The notes beneath the pieces are model-generated. The model had not been told where the DNA came from. It saw nothing but the letters and a program-made list of their open reading frames with translations, and made no database searches. DNA of 64,000 bases from Datura wrightii (taxonomy: Eukaryota > Streptophyta > Magnoliopsida > Solanales > Solanaceae). The stretch is taken from positions 124,983,001-125,047,000 of the forward strand of contig JASDFA010000003.1 of NCBI GenBank assembly GCA_035772735.1, read 5' to 3'. Below are positions 34,331 to 46,296 of this stretch, piece by piece. Position 1 is the first letter of the stretch; the number at the start of each line of letters is the position of its first letter. Both the position numbers and the translations under genes were made by a program.

Positions 34331-34860
34331 TATAGAAGGTGGAAGGTAAAGACTTTGTGATTTATTATGATGCCTCATGTCTGCGTTGGATGTTGTGTTA
34401 ATGTAGGAAAAATATATCATTGCATATGTTTCCAGGCAGCTGAAAGTGCACGAGAAGAACTACTCTACACATGACTTGGAGTTGGCTGTGGTGGTATTTG
34501 CTTTGAAAATTTGGAGTCATTACCTGTGTGGGGCTCGTTATGAGGTGTTCACTGACCATCGCAACCTGCAGTATGTGTTCTGCCAGAAGGATCTTAGCCT
34601 GAGACAATGAAGATGGATGGAGATACTCAAGGATTATGATGTCACTATTCTATATCATCCTATAAAAAGGCTGAATGTATAGGTAGTTAGGCTTTAGAGG
34701 TTACCCAGCGTCCGATGGAAAGTGAAGTTTAAACCTTGGCCAACAACTTTGTGAGACTTACGCTAACAGAGTTCGGTAGAGTACTGGCTAGTGTGGAGGT
34801 TGCAAAGTTGAGTAAGTTTCAAGACAAGATCTTATGAGGGGAGGCCAAGGAGGTAGTAAT
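34331..34860 (+). pseudogene. Element E RNase H
   Basis: Reads GKDFVIYYDAS near 34348 (first catalytic Asp), then QLKVHEKNYSTHDLELAVVV (34438), FTDHRNLQYVFCQKDLS (34549) and MEILKDYDVTILYHP (34618). Two frames are needed and one clear stop falls in LRQ.RWMEI. A linker with ANNFVRLTLTE-like sequence follows. It would digest template RNA. Degraded. Confidence 0.8.
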
Positions 34861-35690
34861 AGATGACAAAGGGGTCTAAAAGGGGTGTTATATGCCCTCA
34901 GGTTAGTGATTTGATCAAAATCATACTGTCAGAGGCTCATAGTTTGAGGTACTCCATACATCCAAAGCCACCAAGATATGTCATGACCTAAGGAAATATT
35001 ATTGGTGGAACAGGATAAAGAGAGACATTATGGATCACGTTGCACAGTGTCTAAATTTCCAACAGGTGAAATATGAACATGAGAGACTTGGGGGAGTGCT
35101 CTAGAGGATGCCCATCCCAGAGTGGAAGTGGGAGAGGATAGAAATATACTTTGTGGTTGGTCTTTCGAAGACCTTGGGAAAGTTTGACTCCATCTGGGTC
35201 ATTGTCGATAGACTGTCTAAGTCTACCCACTTCTTACAAGTTCATGTGACTTACAATGTATAAAAGTTGGCCAAACTATATGTCAAGGAAGTCATTCATT
35301 TAAATGGGGGTCTAGTGTCGATCATCTCAAACAGAGGTACGCATTTTACTTCTAACTTTTAGAGAAGATTGTAGGCTAAATTGGGTACTAGGTTGGACTT
35401 GAGCACAACATTTTACCCTCAGATGGATGGACAGTTGGGAAGAATGATCTAGATGTTGGAGGATATGCTCTGATCTTGTGTGATGGTCTTTGGGGGTTAT
35501 TGGGACAAGTTCCTACCCTTGGCAGAATTTGCATACAAAAAAAACTATCACTTAAGCATCGGCATGGCGCCACTTGAGGCTTTCTATCGAAGGAAATATA
35601 GATCCCCTATCGGCTGGTTTGATACACTGAAAGTACGGCCATGGGGTACTGACTTGTTTAAAGAATATTTGTAAAAGGTCAAGGCAATTC
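34861..35690 (+). pseudogene. Element E integrase
   Basis: The zinc domain is readable as SEAHSLRYSIHP, then YYWWNRIKRDIM and AQCLNFQQVKYEHERL; the second Cys of the pair is Phe. The core has WVIVDRLSKSTHFLQVH, SIISNRGTHFTSNF (the second acidic residue is Asn in place of SDRGT), and LAEFAYKKNYHLSIGMAPLE with YRRKYRSPIGWF (35520-35620). It would insert the cDNA. Two key residues are changed in addition to stops. Confidence 0.8.
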
Positions 35691-36180
35691 AAGAATAACT
35701 CTCGGCATCTCAAAGTAAACAAAAACAGTATGTTTATTGGAAGGTTAGAGATATGGAGGTCATGATGGGGGAACAGGTCTTGCTCAAGGTTTCACCCCTA
35801 AAGGGTGTGATGTGGTTTGGGAAATAGGAAAGCTCAGCCTGAGATACATTGGTCCATTTGAGGTTTTTCAACGCGTAAGGGAGGTGGCCTACAAATTGGC
35901 CTTGCCTCCAAGTTTATTTGGAGTACATCCTGTATTTCATGTTTCTATGCTAAAGAAGTATCATGAGGATGGCACTTACATTATCCGATGAGATTCAGTG
36001 CTGCTTGACGAGAATCTGTCTTATGAAGAGGAGCTAGTGGCTATATTAGATAGAAAGGTCCGCAAGTTGAGATCGAAGGAGATCGCGACTGTAAAGGTCT
36101 GGCAGAAGAACCATCTTGTGGAGGAGACCACTTGGCAGAACAAAGAAGATTTGTGAATAAACGCCCTCAGCTTTTCACTA
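35691..36180 (+). pseudogene. Element E integrase C-terminus and chromodomain-like tail
   Basis: EQVLLKVSPLKGVMWFG, then LRYIGPFEVFQRVREVAYKL (GPY/F), VHPVFHVSMLKKYHED, and finally KEIATVKVWQKNHLVEETTW, the short chromodomain-like end. This supports a chromovirus. Broken by a shift after LKGVMWFG and by stops near 35990 and 36155. Confidence 0.8.
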
Positions 36181-36347
36181 AGTCAGGTACTTTTCATTCT
36201 TCTATTCCTTTTTTTAATGCTCGCGGAGGAATGGTGCCCATTCATTGTTATGGGGTAGTTAAGCCCTTAGCACCATTTTTCGCGTAAGCACATAATAGAG
36301 AATTTCAGGGAAGACTGGTTTAAAAACATGTTTTGGGGGACAAGAAA
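36181..36347 (+). other. Element E 3' spacer with candidate PPT
   Basis: No ORF. The end, TTTTGGGGGACAAGAAA, is purine-rich and could be the PPT just before the 3' LTR. Confidence 0.5.
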
Positions 36348-37592
36348 TGTGCATGATTTTTCAAGCTACTATTAGTAGGGATCACTACAGCGGTGGGATT
36401 TCTGCTACAGCGAGACCGTCATGACTGTCATAGGTCCGCCATTGTGATAGAAAAGAAAACATGTTGGGTCCATCGTGGTGAGGTTTTAGATGCCATAGCG
36501 GGTCCATTAAAGAGGAAATTTGACTTTTACAATGTATGATGGGAGGCGATGTGACGGTTTAAGTTAGAATTTTGGGGTTTTCACCCCATTAGTCTAAGGC
36601 ACAAAAACTAAAAAGGGTTGGGGAATTTTCTAGAAGTTGAGGCAGTTGTTCTTACTAAGGAGATTTTCCTAAGTAGTTTTTCTTCACTTTCGATTTCCTA
36701 ACACCGTAGAATTAATGGGTGGTCCTGGATGGTTTTCCTCTAAGTCAAAAACCCTAGGTTGTATAAAAACTAGGGATACTTGAATGATAATGTATGGGTT
36801 TTTATTCCTAGGCCTAAAGATGGATAAGTAACACTTTTTAGGAGGAATGCGACTGTAGAACATCGATTTTATAATGGTTTAATACCTAGAACTCGATAAA
36901 AATATTGAACCTTTTTGCATTAGAACTGCTTAAAAAGGGTTTTACGAGTAAAAAATCCCCAAAAAGAGTTGGAATAACCTATGTGGGGATACAATGTGAT
37001 AAATTGACCTTTGGGGTATCAAAGTTGACTATAATATCAGGTAGAATGGGATAGAATCAAATTTCTAGGCCCTGAATGAAGAATTAGAGGATTGAATATT
37101 GTTTATTTACTTGTGTATAGACTTTGAACATTTTAAGGCTCCAAGAAAAGGTAAAGCTCCCGCGGAGTAGATGTATTCCCAGTTCTGCAATCAAGGTACT
37201 TTAAGGTTTATGAGGAGTTAGATTTTATATAATGATTTGTATATATTGTGTATTGAAAACATACTTAGGTGCTCTTTGGAAACTAATTGTTGCTGAAGTT
37301 ATGATGTGTTAAATGTGCTTGTAAAGTGAACTCTTAGAAAATGATTGTTAGTAAAGATTGTTGTTGTGAATTTGGGATGTATTATGATGCTAGATATGTT
37401 CTTTTAATTGCCATGGTAGTGATTCTATGTTGGTAAGTGTAACCAAGTTTGTGAAGGTAACTTCATATCTCCGAGCATTCATACTAATTGACCATTTGGT
37501 AGCATATATAATAACAGAATAGAAGTGGATAACATGTTTTTATCCTGAGAGGAGTGGCTCATGCCTGAGGTGAGCATGTGGGGGAACGGATA
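36348..37592 (+). repeat. 3' LTR of element E, truncated by insertion of G
   Basis: From about 36560 it matches 26148-27150 of the 5' LTR. The first 200 bp (with CAGCGAGACCGTCATGACTG and similar GC motifs) has no visible match in the 5' copy, so either one copy was altered or the two are not a pair. Stops at 37592, where G's LTR starts. Confidence 0.7.
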
Positions 37593-39710
37593 TGTAACAC
37601 GTTGAGTCTCAAAATGACCCCTTAAAGGAAAAATAATTGAAATTTTAGAGCTGGTGCAGGTGTGATGGTGGGACCAATGACCTGTCAAGTAGGAAATGGA
37701 CTGTTGTGCATGGCATCGCGGCTTGACGGCTTGTCAGAATAGTGACCGATCGTTGCATGTACCGTCACATTTTGGCCTAAGTGTCCCTAAGTGATGGAGG
37801 ACTTTACGGACCATCGAAGGTGTGACAGCTCATCGTGGATACCGTCATTAAGGGCTAGTTAGTACCCTACTCAGCTTAAGGATTGGTGATAAGGGTGATG
37901 AACCATCGACTGAGTAATGTCCTGTCACAGCCACTGTCTGCACGTTTCAATTCAGCCCGATTTCTAGGGGCAATTTTGTAAATTCTTAGGCTTATAATCC
38001 CTAAGTGATGTCATTTTGGGGATACTTAAGGGTTATATTGAGGGTTTTACTTTGCTTATTCCCCACTCCTCTCATTCACCAAGATTGGGGAAAGATCAAT
38101 TCTCAAGGAAGAAAGAATTTCTCAACTTCTTCTTCTTTAATTGCTTTTGGGCATCCAACCCTAGCGAGAATCTCATCAAATCTAGGTACGTAGGTCATTA
38201 CTAGGGTAATTCTTCCACCATTATGTCTAATTTCATCCCTAATCTATGATTTAAAGTCTCTAATCATGTATTGTTGAAATTCTAGGATTTTACCCAATTT
38301 CATGAAATCTTCCATGCTATCTCTATGTGTTCAATTCTTTCATGTTTCAAGTAATGATTTATGGATAACAGGGTAGATTTGACTCTAAATTTATTTACTA
38401 ATTCATGACTTTAAGTTTATGAAGATTATGCCCCATTATGCATGATTTATGAATTTCAAACTAATGAGCCATGATTTTAATATGTATGAATATTTATGAA
38501 ATCCTAATCTTATGATTCCATAATTTTGAAGTTATGAAGGTTTATTCAAGCATGTATTATTTTTATGAAATTTAAGTTCTAGTATCATGGCCATTTTTAT
38601 GGCATCTTTTCACGAATATTTCACGCACGTCAAGTATGATTATGATTTCATGTTTTAGCTAGTCCATGCAAGTTCAAGTATGTTTTCATGATAATGATTA
38701 TGAGCCATATGTGTGTTTTTGGGAGTAGTGTCTAGCACGGAGTAGGCTAGGATTTCAGGCAAGCCCCGAGTCTCAGAACTATGTGCCACCAAAGGTATAT
38801 ATTCATGTTCAAACCCTATGGGGACTCACAAGTGATATCATGCCTTAATCATTCCTAGCCTTGGCAAGCTTGGGATGGCTCTACCCATTTGAGCGAGATA
38901 GTTTGGGCATATGTAAGCTCTATCATGATGGTGTCGATTTAGAGGAATCCTCCCATTGTTCCTCATGTTTTCAGATTCTCATGTTTATGTCTTATGATGT
39001 TATGATTCATAGCATATTTGACTCGTTGATCAGTTTATGCATCACTTATATTTTCAAGTATGACATGCTATATGATTTCTATTTCTAAACCTTGGGTCAT
39101 TATCTTCAGTCTACTATGAATAGCTTATGATTATGTATACTTTAGATATATGGACTTTAACATGTTGCCCTTACTCTCATGATCTATCTTGGTTTATACT
39201 CATGATTTCATACTATCATTTTGCTAGCATGTTTTACTTTCCCTACATACTTAGTACATTCAAAGTACTAATCGCATACTCTATGCTATATCATCTAATG
39301 ATATAGCTTTGGGTGATCCATCAAAGTCTCATCGTTAGCTTGCTCCCACTTCAGTCCAGCTTTGTCCCCACTTTGGAGAGTCCTCACACTCCGAGGACGT
39401 TATCAGTTTTATGTTTTTAGCATGTCTATTCAGTTTCAGACATAGCGAGCTAGTTCGGGGTGTTATCCCATAAACTCATCGTAATAGTAGAGGTTTTTCA
39501 AACAATCATGTATAGACAGTTCAGCGTTGTTGACACGTGTTCATGCTTATGACTCTATATTACGTAGACTTTCGCTTATATAAAGATCATGCTTTATTTC
39601 TACTTTAGCGATGCTCTCATTCATGCTCTGTATGTGCCAAGGGTTAGCTTGAAGCCATTAGTAGTTCTCTATCTCGTGTCGTGGTCTGGGTCCATGCTCA
39701 GGTCGTGACA
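37593..39710 (+). repeat. 5' LTR of element G (Del/Tekay)
   Basis: From TGTAACACGTTGAG to CAGGTCGTGACA (TG...CA), 2118 bp. Related to the LTRs of A and B in reverse orientation (the block CTTGGCAAGCTTGGGA..., TGGTGTCGATTT, and the C-T-rich end CCTCACACTCCGAGGAC). U3 motifs with GACGG/CCGTC pairs lie at about 37720-37925. No second LTR is in the window. Confidence 0.85.
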
Positions 39711-39714
39711 AACT

Positions 39715-39732
39715 TGATATTAGAGAAAAAGG
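39715..39732 (+). other. Element G primer binding site, decayed
   Basis: TGATATTAGAGAAAAAGG at the position where TGGTATCAGAGC is expected; two of the changes look like G-to-A and C-to-T. The leader to 39917 includes the frame 39822-40007, which only partly overlaps gag. Confidence 0.65.
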
Positions 39733-39917
39733 CTTAGGTGTGTCCTAGGGTGTCTAAAAGTCGCGTTAAGTAGAGTCATTTCCATAGGTGTGAAGCGCGC
39801 CACACTTATAGGGAAGAGGCTATGAGGGGTTTTAGAAAATTTTCCTTTTTTCATGATCTATATCATGTGATAAACTCTCCAACTCCTCTAACTCATGTTA
39901 TACACATTTGCAGAAAT

Positions 39918-40307
39918 ATGCATCCATGTCGAGTCAATGGAAGAAGAAATGGCAATGGAAATAGAGATGGGCATCAGCCAGCCCCACTAACTCTAGCGAT
40001 CCCTTGACCAAGCAAACTACTTATGCTAAGTTCAGGGTTTCTTTTTCGATGTTGGCTTAGGCTATGACAACCCAGGTCAACCAGTAGGCAGTGGCCGATT
40101 TCCACCAGAATGGGAATACAACCGCGACGAGAGTATGAGACTTCCTCAGTATGAACCCACTTGAGTTTCTTCAGTCAAAGGTGGATGAGGACCCACATGA
40201 ATTCATAGAGGAGGTTTAGAAGATCACCCTGATTATGGGAGTGAATGGAGAGGAGAGTCTAGACTTAACCTCCTATCAGCTGAATGGGGTTGCTTATATA
40301 TGGTTCC
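39918..40307 (+). pseudogene. Element G gag, first part (split by H)
   Basis: The ATG at 39918 starts MHPCRVNGRRNGNGNRDGH, matching A's gag start. Frameshifts follow; the readable pieces are TTATRV-like sequence and SKVDEDPHEFIEEV, then a frame running ITLIMGVNGEESLDL and TSYQLNGVAYIWF. It stops at 40307 with GGTTCC and resumes at 50228 after H (QQWKESRG). Confidence 0.85.
40303..40307. repeat. Target site duplication of H, left copy (GTTCC)
   Basis: GTTCC here and at 50228-50232. Removing H restores an open gag reading (YIWF then QQWKESRG), which confirms the site. Confidence 0.95.
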
Positions 40308-41737
40308 TATTCGGGTGTTTGCTATAGGGGTTAAAAACCGACACGCAAGTGCACGTGGTCAAACAAGTAATAAAGTGGCTAAGTAAGCCAAGTATCGAAC
40401 CAAGGAGACTCTGGATAAGTAAAAATTGCTCAAGTATACTATATTCTATCTTACTTCTATATATGCTGACAACAACGTAACCAAAAGTTAAATATATTTT
40501 GTTTATAAATTATATACTAAAACTATTAACAAATATCTACTTTGAATTTAAACTATGGATATGAGCATGCCAAGGTTAAGAACAAGTAATAAATTTGATT
40601 ATAATCCTAATTTGGTTAATCTTCTCTTCCTGTTGCTAGCCAAGAACATTAGCCTAGAGATTAAAACTCTCGTATTTAATCTCACCTAAGAATCATAAAC
40701 CATCCGTCTACATTTCTGTGATCAAATGCAATTTATGACCTATCAACACAATTCTGGTTCCTAAATTGACTAATACGGCTTTCAAGTATATTTCTATCAG
40801 GAAAGCACTTCAAAACTCAATTTTCCCAAATCAAGTTAAGAACAATACCCTATTAATTCACAACTTTCCAATTTCGTGCTCTCTCGAGGGAAATCAGACT
40901 TTTTAGATGTACATTAATGTCGGCCACACACCAATGCAGTAGAAACAAGAATTAATAGAACAACATGGAAGAAGAAGATGAAAAATCATATAATTCAATA
41001 ATCAAAATTCATCACCATTGTTCATAACCTCAGCAAGGAAGAGAATTAGCCACTCATTTGTGGATTAATCATCCTAAAACAAGTGTTAATCATACAAACA
41101 ATTGATTGAAAGAAGAAAGAAAGAGAGAAAAACCCTTAGCTTTTTCGTCCCTCAACTGCCTGTAACCCACGTCCTTGCTCCATCAAGTCTGAATTAATTA
41201 AAAATAAGCCTAAGTGTTCTATTTATACTAGTGGGAATTTTTCCCGGAATAACAAGCAACGTGTCACGGAGGCCAACGCGGAGCACTGCCTCCGTGACAC
41301 GGCATGGACGCGAACCCTCACTGGAAATCTGGGGTCCGGGAATAAAGCCTCAACGTGGCACGGCATGCAACGCGGTGGCTTGCCTCCGTGCCACGGAGCT
41401 GTCGCGAGGCTTCACTGGAAATTGACAAATTAATCACCCTCCAAGCAGTGTGCCTCCGCGATGGTAGCGTGGCACGGCTCCATCGCGGAGCCCCTTTACA
41501 TTGTGCAGTCCAATGTCTTTTTCGTGCTCGCATACAAGTCCAACTCCGATATTGTTCCAACATGCATTTTAGCTCCTCAAAATTATGTTTTACCTACAAA
41601 ACAATGCTAATCATGTTGGTTAGTATAAATTCACATTTTATTACCAATTACATGAAAATGTATACACATTGCACAATAAACAAGGCGAAAATGATACGTT
41701 TGAGTATCACTTGGGCATATAAATCTTCCCAAGATCA
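40308..41737 (-). repeat. 3' LTR of element H
   Basis: From TATTCGGGTG (TG mutated to TA) to CCCAAGATCA. Palindrome arms 41454-41464/41480-41490; TATA on the minus strand at 41221-41227. The terminal stem has one mismatch (CTTCCC in place of CTGCCC). Confidence 0.95.
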
Positions 41738-41753
41738 CTTACCCCACACTTAA
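41738..41753 (-). other. Polypurine tract of element H
   Basis: Minus strand ...TTAAGTGTGGGGTAAG directly before TGATCTTGGG. Confidence 0.85.
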
Positions 41754-43674
41754 ATCCTTGTTCGTCCTCGAACAACACATACACAACTCATGCAAATTAC
41801 ATCCCAACCTTCGCCACAATGGTGCGACAATTTACGCTACGGTCATACCGATCATTCAATATTGTAAATCATCAAGAAAACATGCATGGTCTTACAATGC
41901 AATGACCTTTAATACATCAAGACTTCCTAGACTTTAAGAATCGACCCTCGATGTCGGCAAACTCATGCAAATCAGCTAATCAAGATATCCGACACGAACA
42001 TCAATCTTTCATCAAGCATGTGCCCTCACAACTCAAGAGAATCTTCCCCTTTTTGTTCATGTGACACACAAACATTCAAGTAGGGGCATGCAAAAATTAA
42101 TTTCACTCTCTCTCCCAAAAGAATTCACATGCATCATGTCATGACCCATAGGCTTGCCCTTAGTGTATTACTCCACTAATATAAAGAAATGCAATGTAAG
42201 ATCACGTAGGACTTTAATGGGTTGTAATGGAAGCTATGGAACTAGTACATATTGGATTAACCAATAATAGCCACTAGCATCATTAAGCGCCTTTTCAACA
42301 CATTCCGATCAACTCATGTACATTGTTTCTCTCTTTTCTTTTTTTCATCATCCCATTCATGCTGGTTTACTTTCGTATGGTCCATTTCACCAAACACACT
42401 TGACACAACAACAAAGGTTTTTCATGCACCTTCATTATCATTTAATTATAGCAAGTGCACCCTCCACCTTTTTCTTTTCTTTCCTCACTCTGCTTTTCTT
42501 TTTCTTTCCACTATTCTCACTCTTTGACACTTTGGGAAAATTTTTTCTGTTCTTCTTAAGCGCTTAAGAGTTTTGTATAGACTTTACGGCTAATGAAAAG
42601 AAAGAATTAAGCTCAGTTTATACAATTTTGGACAAAAGAAAGAAAGAATCGGCTAAAGGCTCAACGGGCTGACTAGGGTATACAATCACATAAAAAGGTA
42701 GTATATGACAAAAAAAATAGAAACTCTCGATTAATAACAAAGAAATGCCTACATCCTTTCCAACACTACACCTCCTTCATTTCGTTTTGTACACACACCA
42801 GGCAAGTTCTAGACACTTCACAATAGCATGGAATAACAACACCTCACTTCACACTTCATGCACATGCTCGATTCAAGATGCATTCACAGACTTTTTAATT
42901 AGCCAATTACATGAATTCAAAATTTAAGCCTCAATCACACCGAATCGAATTCTACAGCCTAGGTAACTCAACATATTTACAAAATTGCATGCTTTCATAT
43001 GAATCACTTTTACATTTTGAATATCAGTTACAACACACAACCAAAATTTCACAACCATATAGTAACTACAGGTTCCGTGATGCAACCCGCCAAAGAAAAA
43101 AAACTGAAAACAATTTAAAATCACTACTCCTACCGACTACATTTCCCTTAAGACGGTCGTCATCCATCCATCATAGGGAACGGTCACTAACTATGACGTC
43201 GGTTCAATGGGACTATTCTCGGTAAAAGAACCGAAAACAAACTCCGAGAAACACAAAAATAAAAATTGAAAAAAATTTCAAACATCGATCATTTCGATGG
43301 ACAAATACTTAAAAAAATTTTAATATGTACAAAATATTTTCGCAAAATTTTAAAAATATCGATCATTTCGATAGAGAAAAAAAATAAATTAGGAAAATAT
43401 TTACAAAATTTTTTTTCTACAGACTTAGCTGGCAAACCACAACATTTCACAACACACATCATCAATTACCACAAATATATACAGATACAAACCAGTTTGC
43501 ACTTCACAAACACAGGGAAACATACGCATACATACAAAATAGAGGAAAGAACATACAAGCAAACCAGCCTAGCCCCAGCACCTAATTACTCTCCACCCCA
43601 CACTTAAATCGAACAATGTCCCAAGTGTTCACAAAAATTAAAATCACAAAATTTTGGGTGGTGGAACTCCCTGA
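41754..43674 (-). other. Element H 3' region without gene
   Basis: About 1.9 kb between the accessory ORF and the PPT. Pyrimidine-rich on the plus strand around 42310-42560. ORFs at 42316, 42745, 42911 and 43266 are short and show no motif. AATTTCGATCATTTCGAT-like words occur twice near 43285 and 43362. Confidence 0.6.
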
Positions 43675-44895
43675 TCAGTCGAAATATTCGACTTCTTCAT
43701 CCGGTGCTGCTGCCTCATCGCCCATGTCCGAGTCACCTCCATCGTCGTCATCGGACTCCACATCGGAGTCCTCCCGATGTGTCTCCTCGTCCGTGGGGAC
43801 ATCATCGTCAGTGGGCTCTACAAAGGCTGGCGCCACTCGGCATAAAGCCTTGGCGTTTTCGCCACATGGGTAATCCAGCTCCAGCTGCCATAGCTCCTCC
43901 TCTGTGGCTGGTCTCCCACCAATACGAAGCTGAAGCATTTGCATACCAAACATCCGTGCCATGTACTGGTCGTCGCGAGCATGTCGCTCGCCAAGTGTTA
44001 GCACTGGCCCGTGTGTGGTGTCGGGGGCCTTAGTTTTGGTCACATCAAGGGCCCTCCGCTCCAACTACGGGATGTAGTCCAAAGTCTCTTCCTCGACGTC
44101 GAGGCCCCGGAGGAAGGTGGTGATAAGTCCTCCGAACCCATACCTGTGGCCCTGGTGTAATCGGGCTCTCTTCATGGCGGATATGATGACCGCCCCAACA
44201 TTAATCTCTAGCCCTTTCATCAGAGCATACACCAGGCAGACATGGTCCCGGGTCACATCAGTCATGTGCACCCCCGGGATTAAGCACGAACAGACTATCT
44301 TCAGCCATATTCTGGCCTCTCTGTTCATTTGAGAATACGACAGAGTCTGGTGGTAACCCCTCTCCTTATGTCTGCTCCATCTGGCTGTGGATCGAGCCCC
44401 ACTCAATGTGCGCCTGATATCGGCATATGGTGGGGTGATGTTCAGCTGGCGGAGAACGTGGGCGTCTGTGTCCCGCGCTCCAATGATGGCATTCAATTGC
44501 TGGGGTTCCAGAGTGACAATCTGCCCTCTGATTGTTATTGTGTGGCTTCTGATTGCCGGGTTCCAATTTGCATAGAACTCCCGGACAAGATGAAGGTTGC
44601 ATTCCTTGGGCTCCTGAAATATGAAGCTGAGCCCAGCTGCCTTGATCCTTTGCATTATGCGGGGGAACTCCTGTGCTAGTGGTTCTCGTGCAATATGCTC
44701 CTCGGGGAAGTATTTATTTTCCTTGTGTTTAGCGTACCACTTCTTCCCTTCATCGGTTACCCACCTCGTTCCGTATTGGCGGCGTTTGCTGCGCGGAACT
44801 GCTGGTGCAGCTGGGACTGTTGTGCCCAGTCTAAGTTGTTTTCTCCCAGTGCCTGAAGTAGATGCACCTTTACCCTTATCCTGCCTACTTGCCAT
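43675..44895 (-). pseudogene. Element H accessory ORF: putative plant transposon protein domain, one stop
   Basis: The minus-strand frame from ATG at 44895 (MASRQDKGKGASTSG; an in-frame ATG also at 44910) runs about 406 codons to 43675, with a single TAG at 44065-44067, probably from CAG. Seen: basic N-terminus (KRRQYGTRWVTDEGKKWY), a middle region with LVREFYANWNP, ARDTDAHVLRQLNI and YALMKGLEINVGAVIISAM, and an acidic Ser/Asp/Glu-rich tail (about the last 50 residues). I recognise the middle as the domain called putative plant transposon protein, found in Athila-like elements. Function unknown; no transmembrane segment is evident, so it does not look like an envelope. Best-preserved reading frame in the window. 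Confidence 0.75.
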
Positions 44896-44910
44896 TGTAC
44901 CTGTCAACAC

Positions 44911-46200
44911 AAATGAACAAGCAAAATGTCAAGCTAAATGCATGTTAACTTCGGCTAAGGTCGGGTTAAGCTAAGTTTACCCCACACTTAGTCCTTAGCT
45001 ACGGTTACGATACTAAGGCAAGGATCACTTTATTTGCACCCAAAAACAAGCAACTATACCACTTATGCTTAGAGCGTTCGCAAAGAAAATTTCAACGGTA
45101 TAACTTTTAGCGTACTACTCAGACTTCATACAGCTAATCCCAATCCTACCATCGCTAGCAATTCAACCATCGCACTTAGCAAAGACAACAACAAACAAAA
45201 ACAACAACACAAATTCTATATACACATGAACCTATATAATCAACCAATTCGAACAATTTTCAACTTTTTCCCAAAATCCCGAGAATTCGTCGTCTATTAC
45301 ATTCAAACAATATTTACAACGACTTATCTCAATTCACAAGCACACCCCGGCATATAATTCACAAATTTACCAAGTTACCCACTTCGAATTCAACAACCCA
45401 AGCCCTAGAATTGAATTTCACAATCAAATTCGAATCACTCACGCAATCGACAAGTTCAAACGCGTATTACAACATTCCGAACATATATCAATCAAAGAAT
45501 AACTCACTTTCATGCTAAATTTCGACTTAGGGTGATATATCTCACCTCCCATGCTCAAATTTGACTAAAATCGATGAAAACTTGAGAGAGAATAGGAAAA
45601 CATACCTCGTAGTTGAAGAACCGAAGAAAACTCGATAATTTCTTAGCTTAATACCGTGGCACGTTGATGGGAGAGGGAAATATGGGTGTTTGGTCGCGGA
45701 GAAGTGAGAAAATGAGGGAAAAGGGAATAAAATCAGGGTTTAAAATGAAGGGAAACACGCGGGTCACCCGGCAACCCGGTGTGACCCGTCACAAAATATA
45801 GGGCAACGTGTCACGGAGTGCATCGCGGTGCACTACCTCCGTGACACAGAGCCATCGCGACAGTCCTCTGGAATTTTTAAAAATTCCAAATTAAACCTCA
45901 ACATGTCACGGAGGGTAACGCGGAGGTCCTCCTCCGTGACACGGAGCCATCGCCCCAGCTCACTGTCTCTTCATTTTATTCATTGTTTCATACCTTGCCT
46001 TTTCCTTCACGATTCCGTGCACATTTTTCTCCGTTTGACCTGCCAATCACCTCACTAAACAAAATTGGTTAGATTAATAGATTTCACTACTAAAATGAAA
46101 AATACTAACTAAAACAAAAAATTTGTACTAAATCAAGAAAAAGAAAATTAAAACAAAATCTAATTACACTTTACAAAATAAAAGAAAAAAAATATATTTT
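44911..46200 (-). other. Element H spacer upstream of accessory ORF, with GC palindromes
   Basis: No gene. At 45808-45818/45837-45847 and 45904-45914/45931-45941 there are two perfect 11-bp inverted repeats of GTGTCACGGAGG type, as in the LTR U3. Between these and the ORF is an AT-rich leader of about 0.9 kb. The border at 46201-46250 (GGGTTGCCTCCCGTGCAGCG) resembles the Athila-type end of pol. Confidence 0.7.
45808..45941. repeat. Internal pair of GC palindromes in H
   Basis: Two hairpin units with perfect 11-bp arms and loops of 18 and 16 bases, in DNA otherwise AT-rich. Same words as in the LTRs at 49751-49790 (12-bp arms). Confidence 0.85.
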
Positions 46201-46296
46201 TCACGGGTTGCCTCCCGTGCAGCGCCTGGTTTACCGTCGCGGCTCGACATCCCTTATGCTCAATTGTCCACTAGGGTGATGGACGATTTCTCATGA

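Noticed and set aside
42316..42567. Phe/Leu-rich ORF that looks membrane-like
   Set aside because: Made by a pyrimidine-rich stretch (TTTCTTTTCTTT); no start context or conservation seen.
43675..44895. Envelope-like identity for the accessory ORF
   Set aside because: No signal peptide, hydrophobic membrane span or fusion-like segment could be seen; the acidic tail and basic start fit a soluble protein better.
44117..44974. Several plus-strand ORFs opposite the accessory ORF
   Set aside because: Shadows of the long minus-strand frame.
45041..45600. Possible CRISPR-like or tandem structure in H's spacer
   Set aside because: No regular repeats or spacers; only AT-rich simple words.
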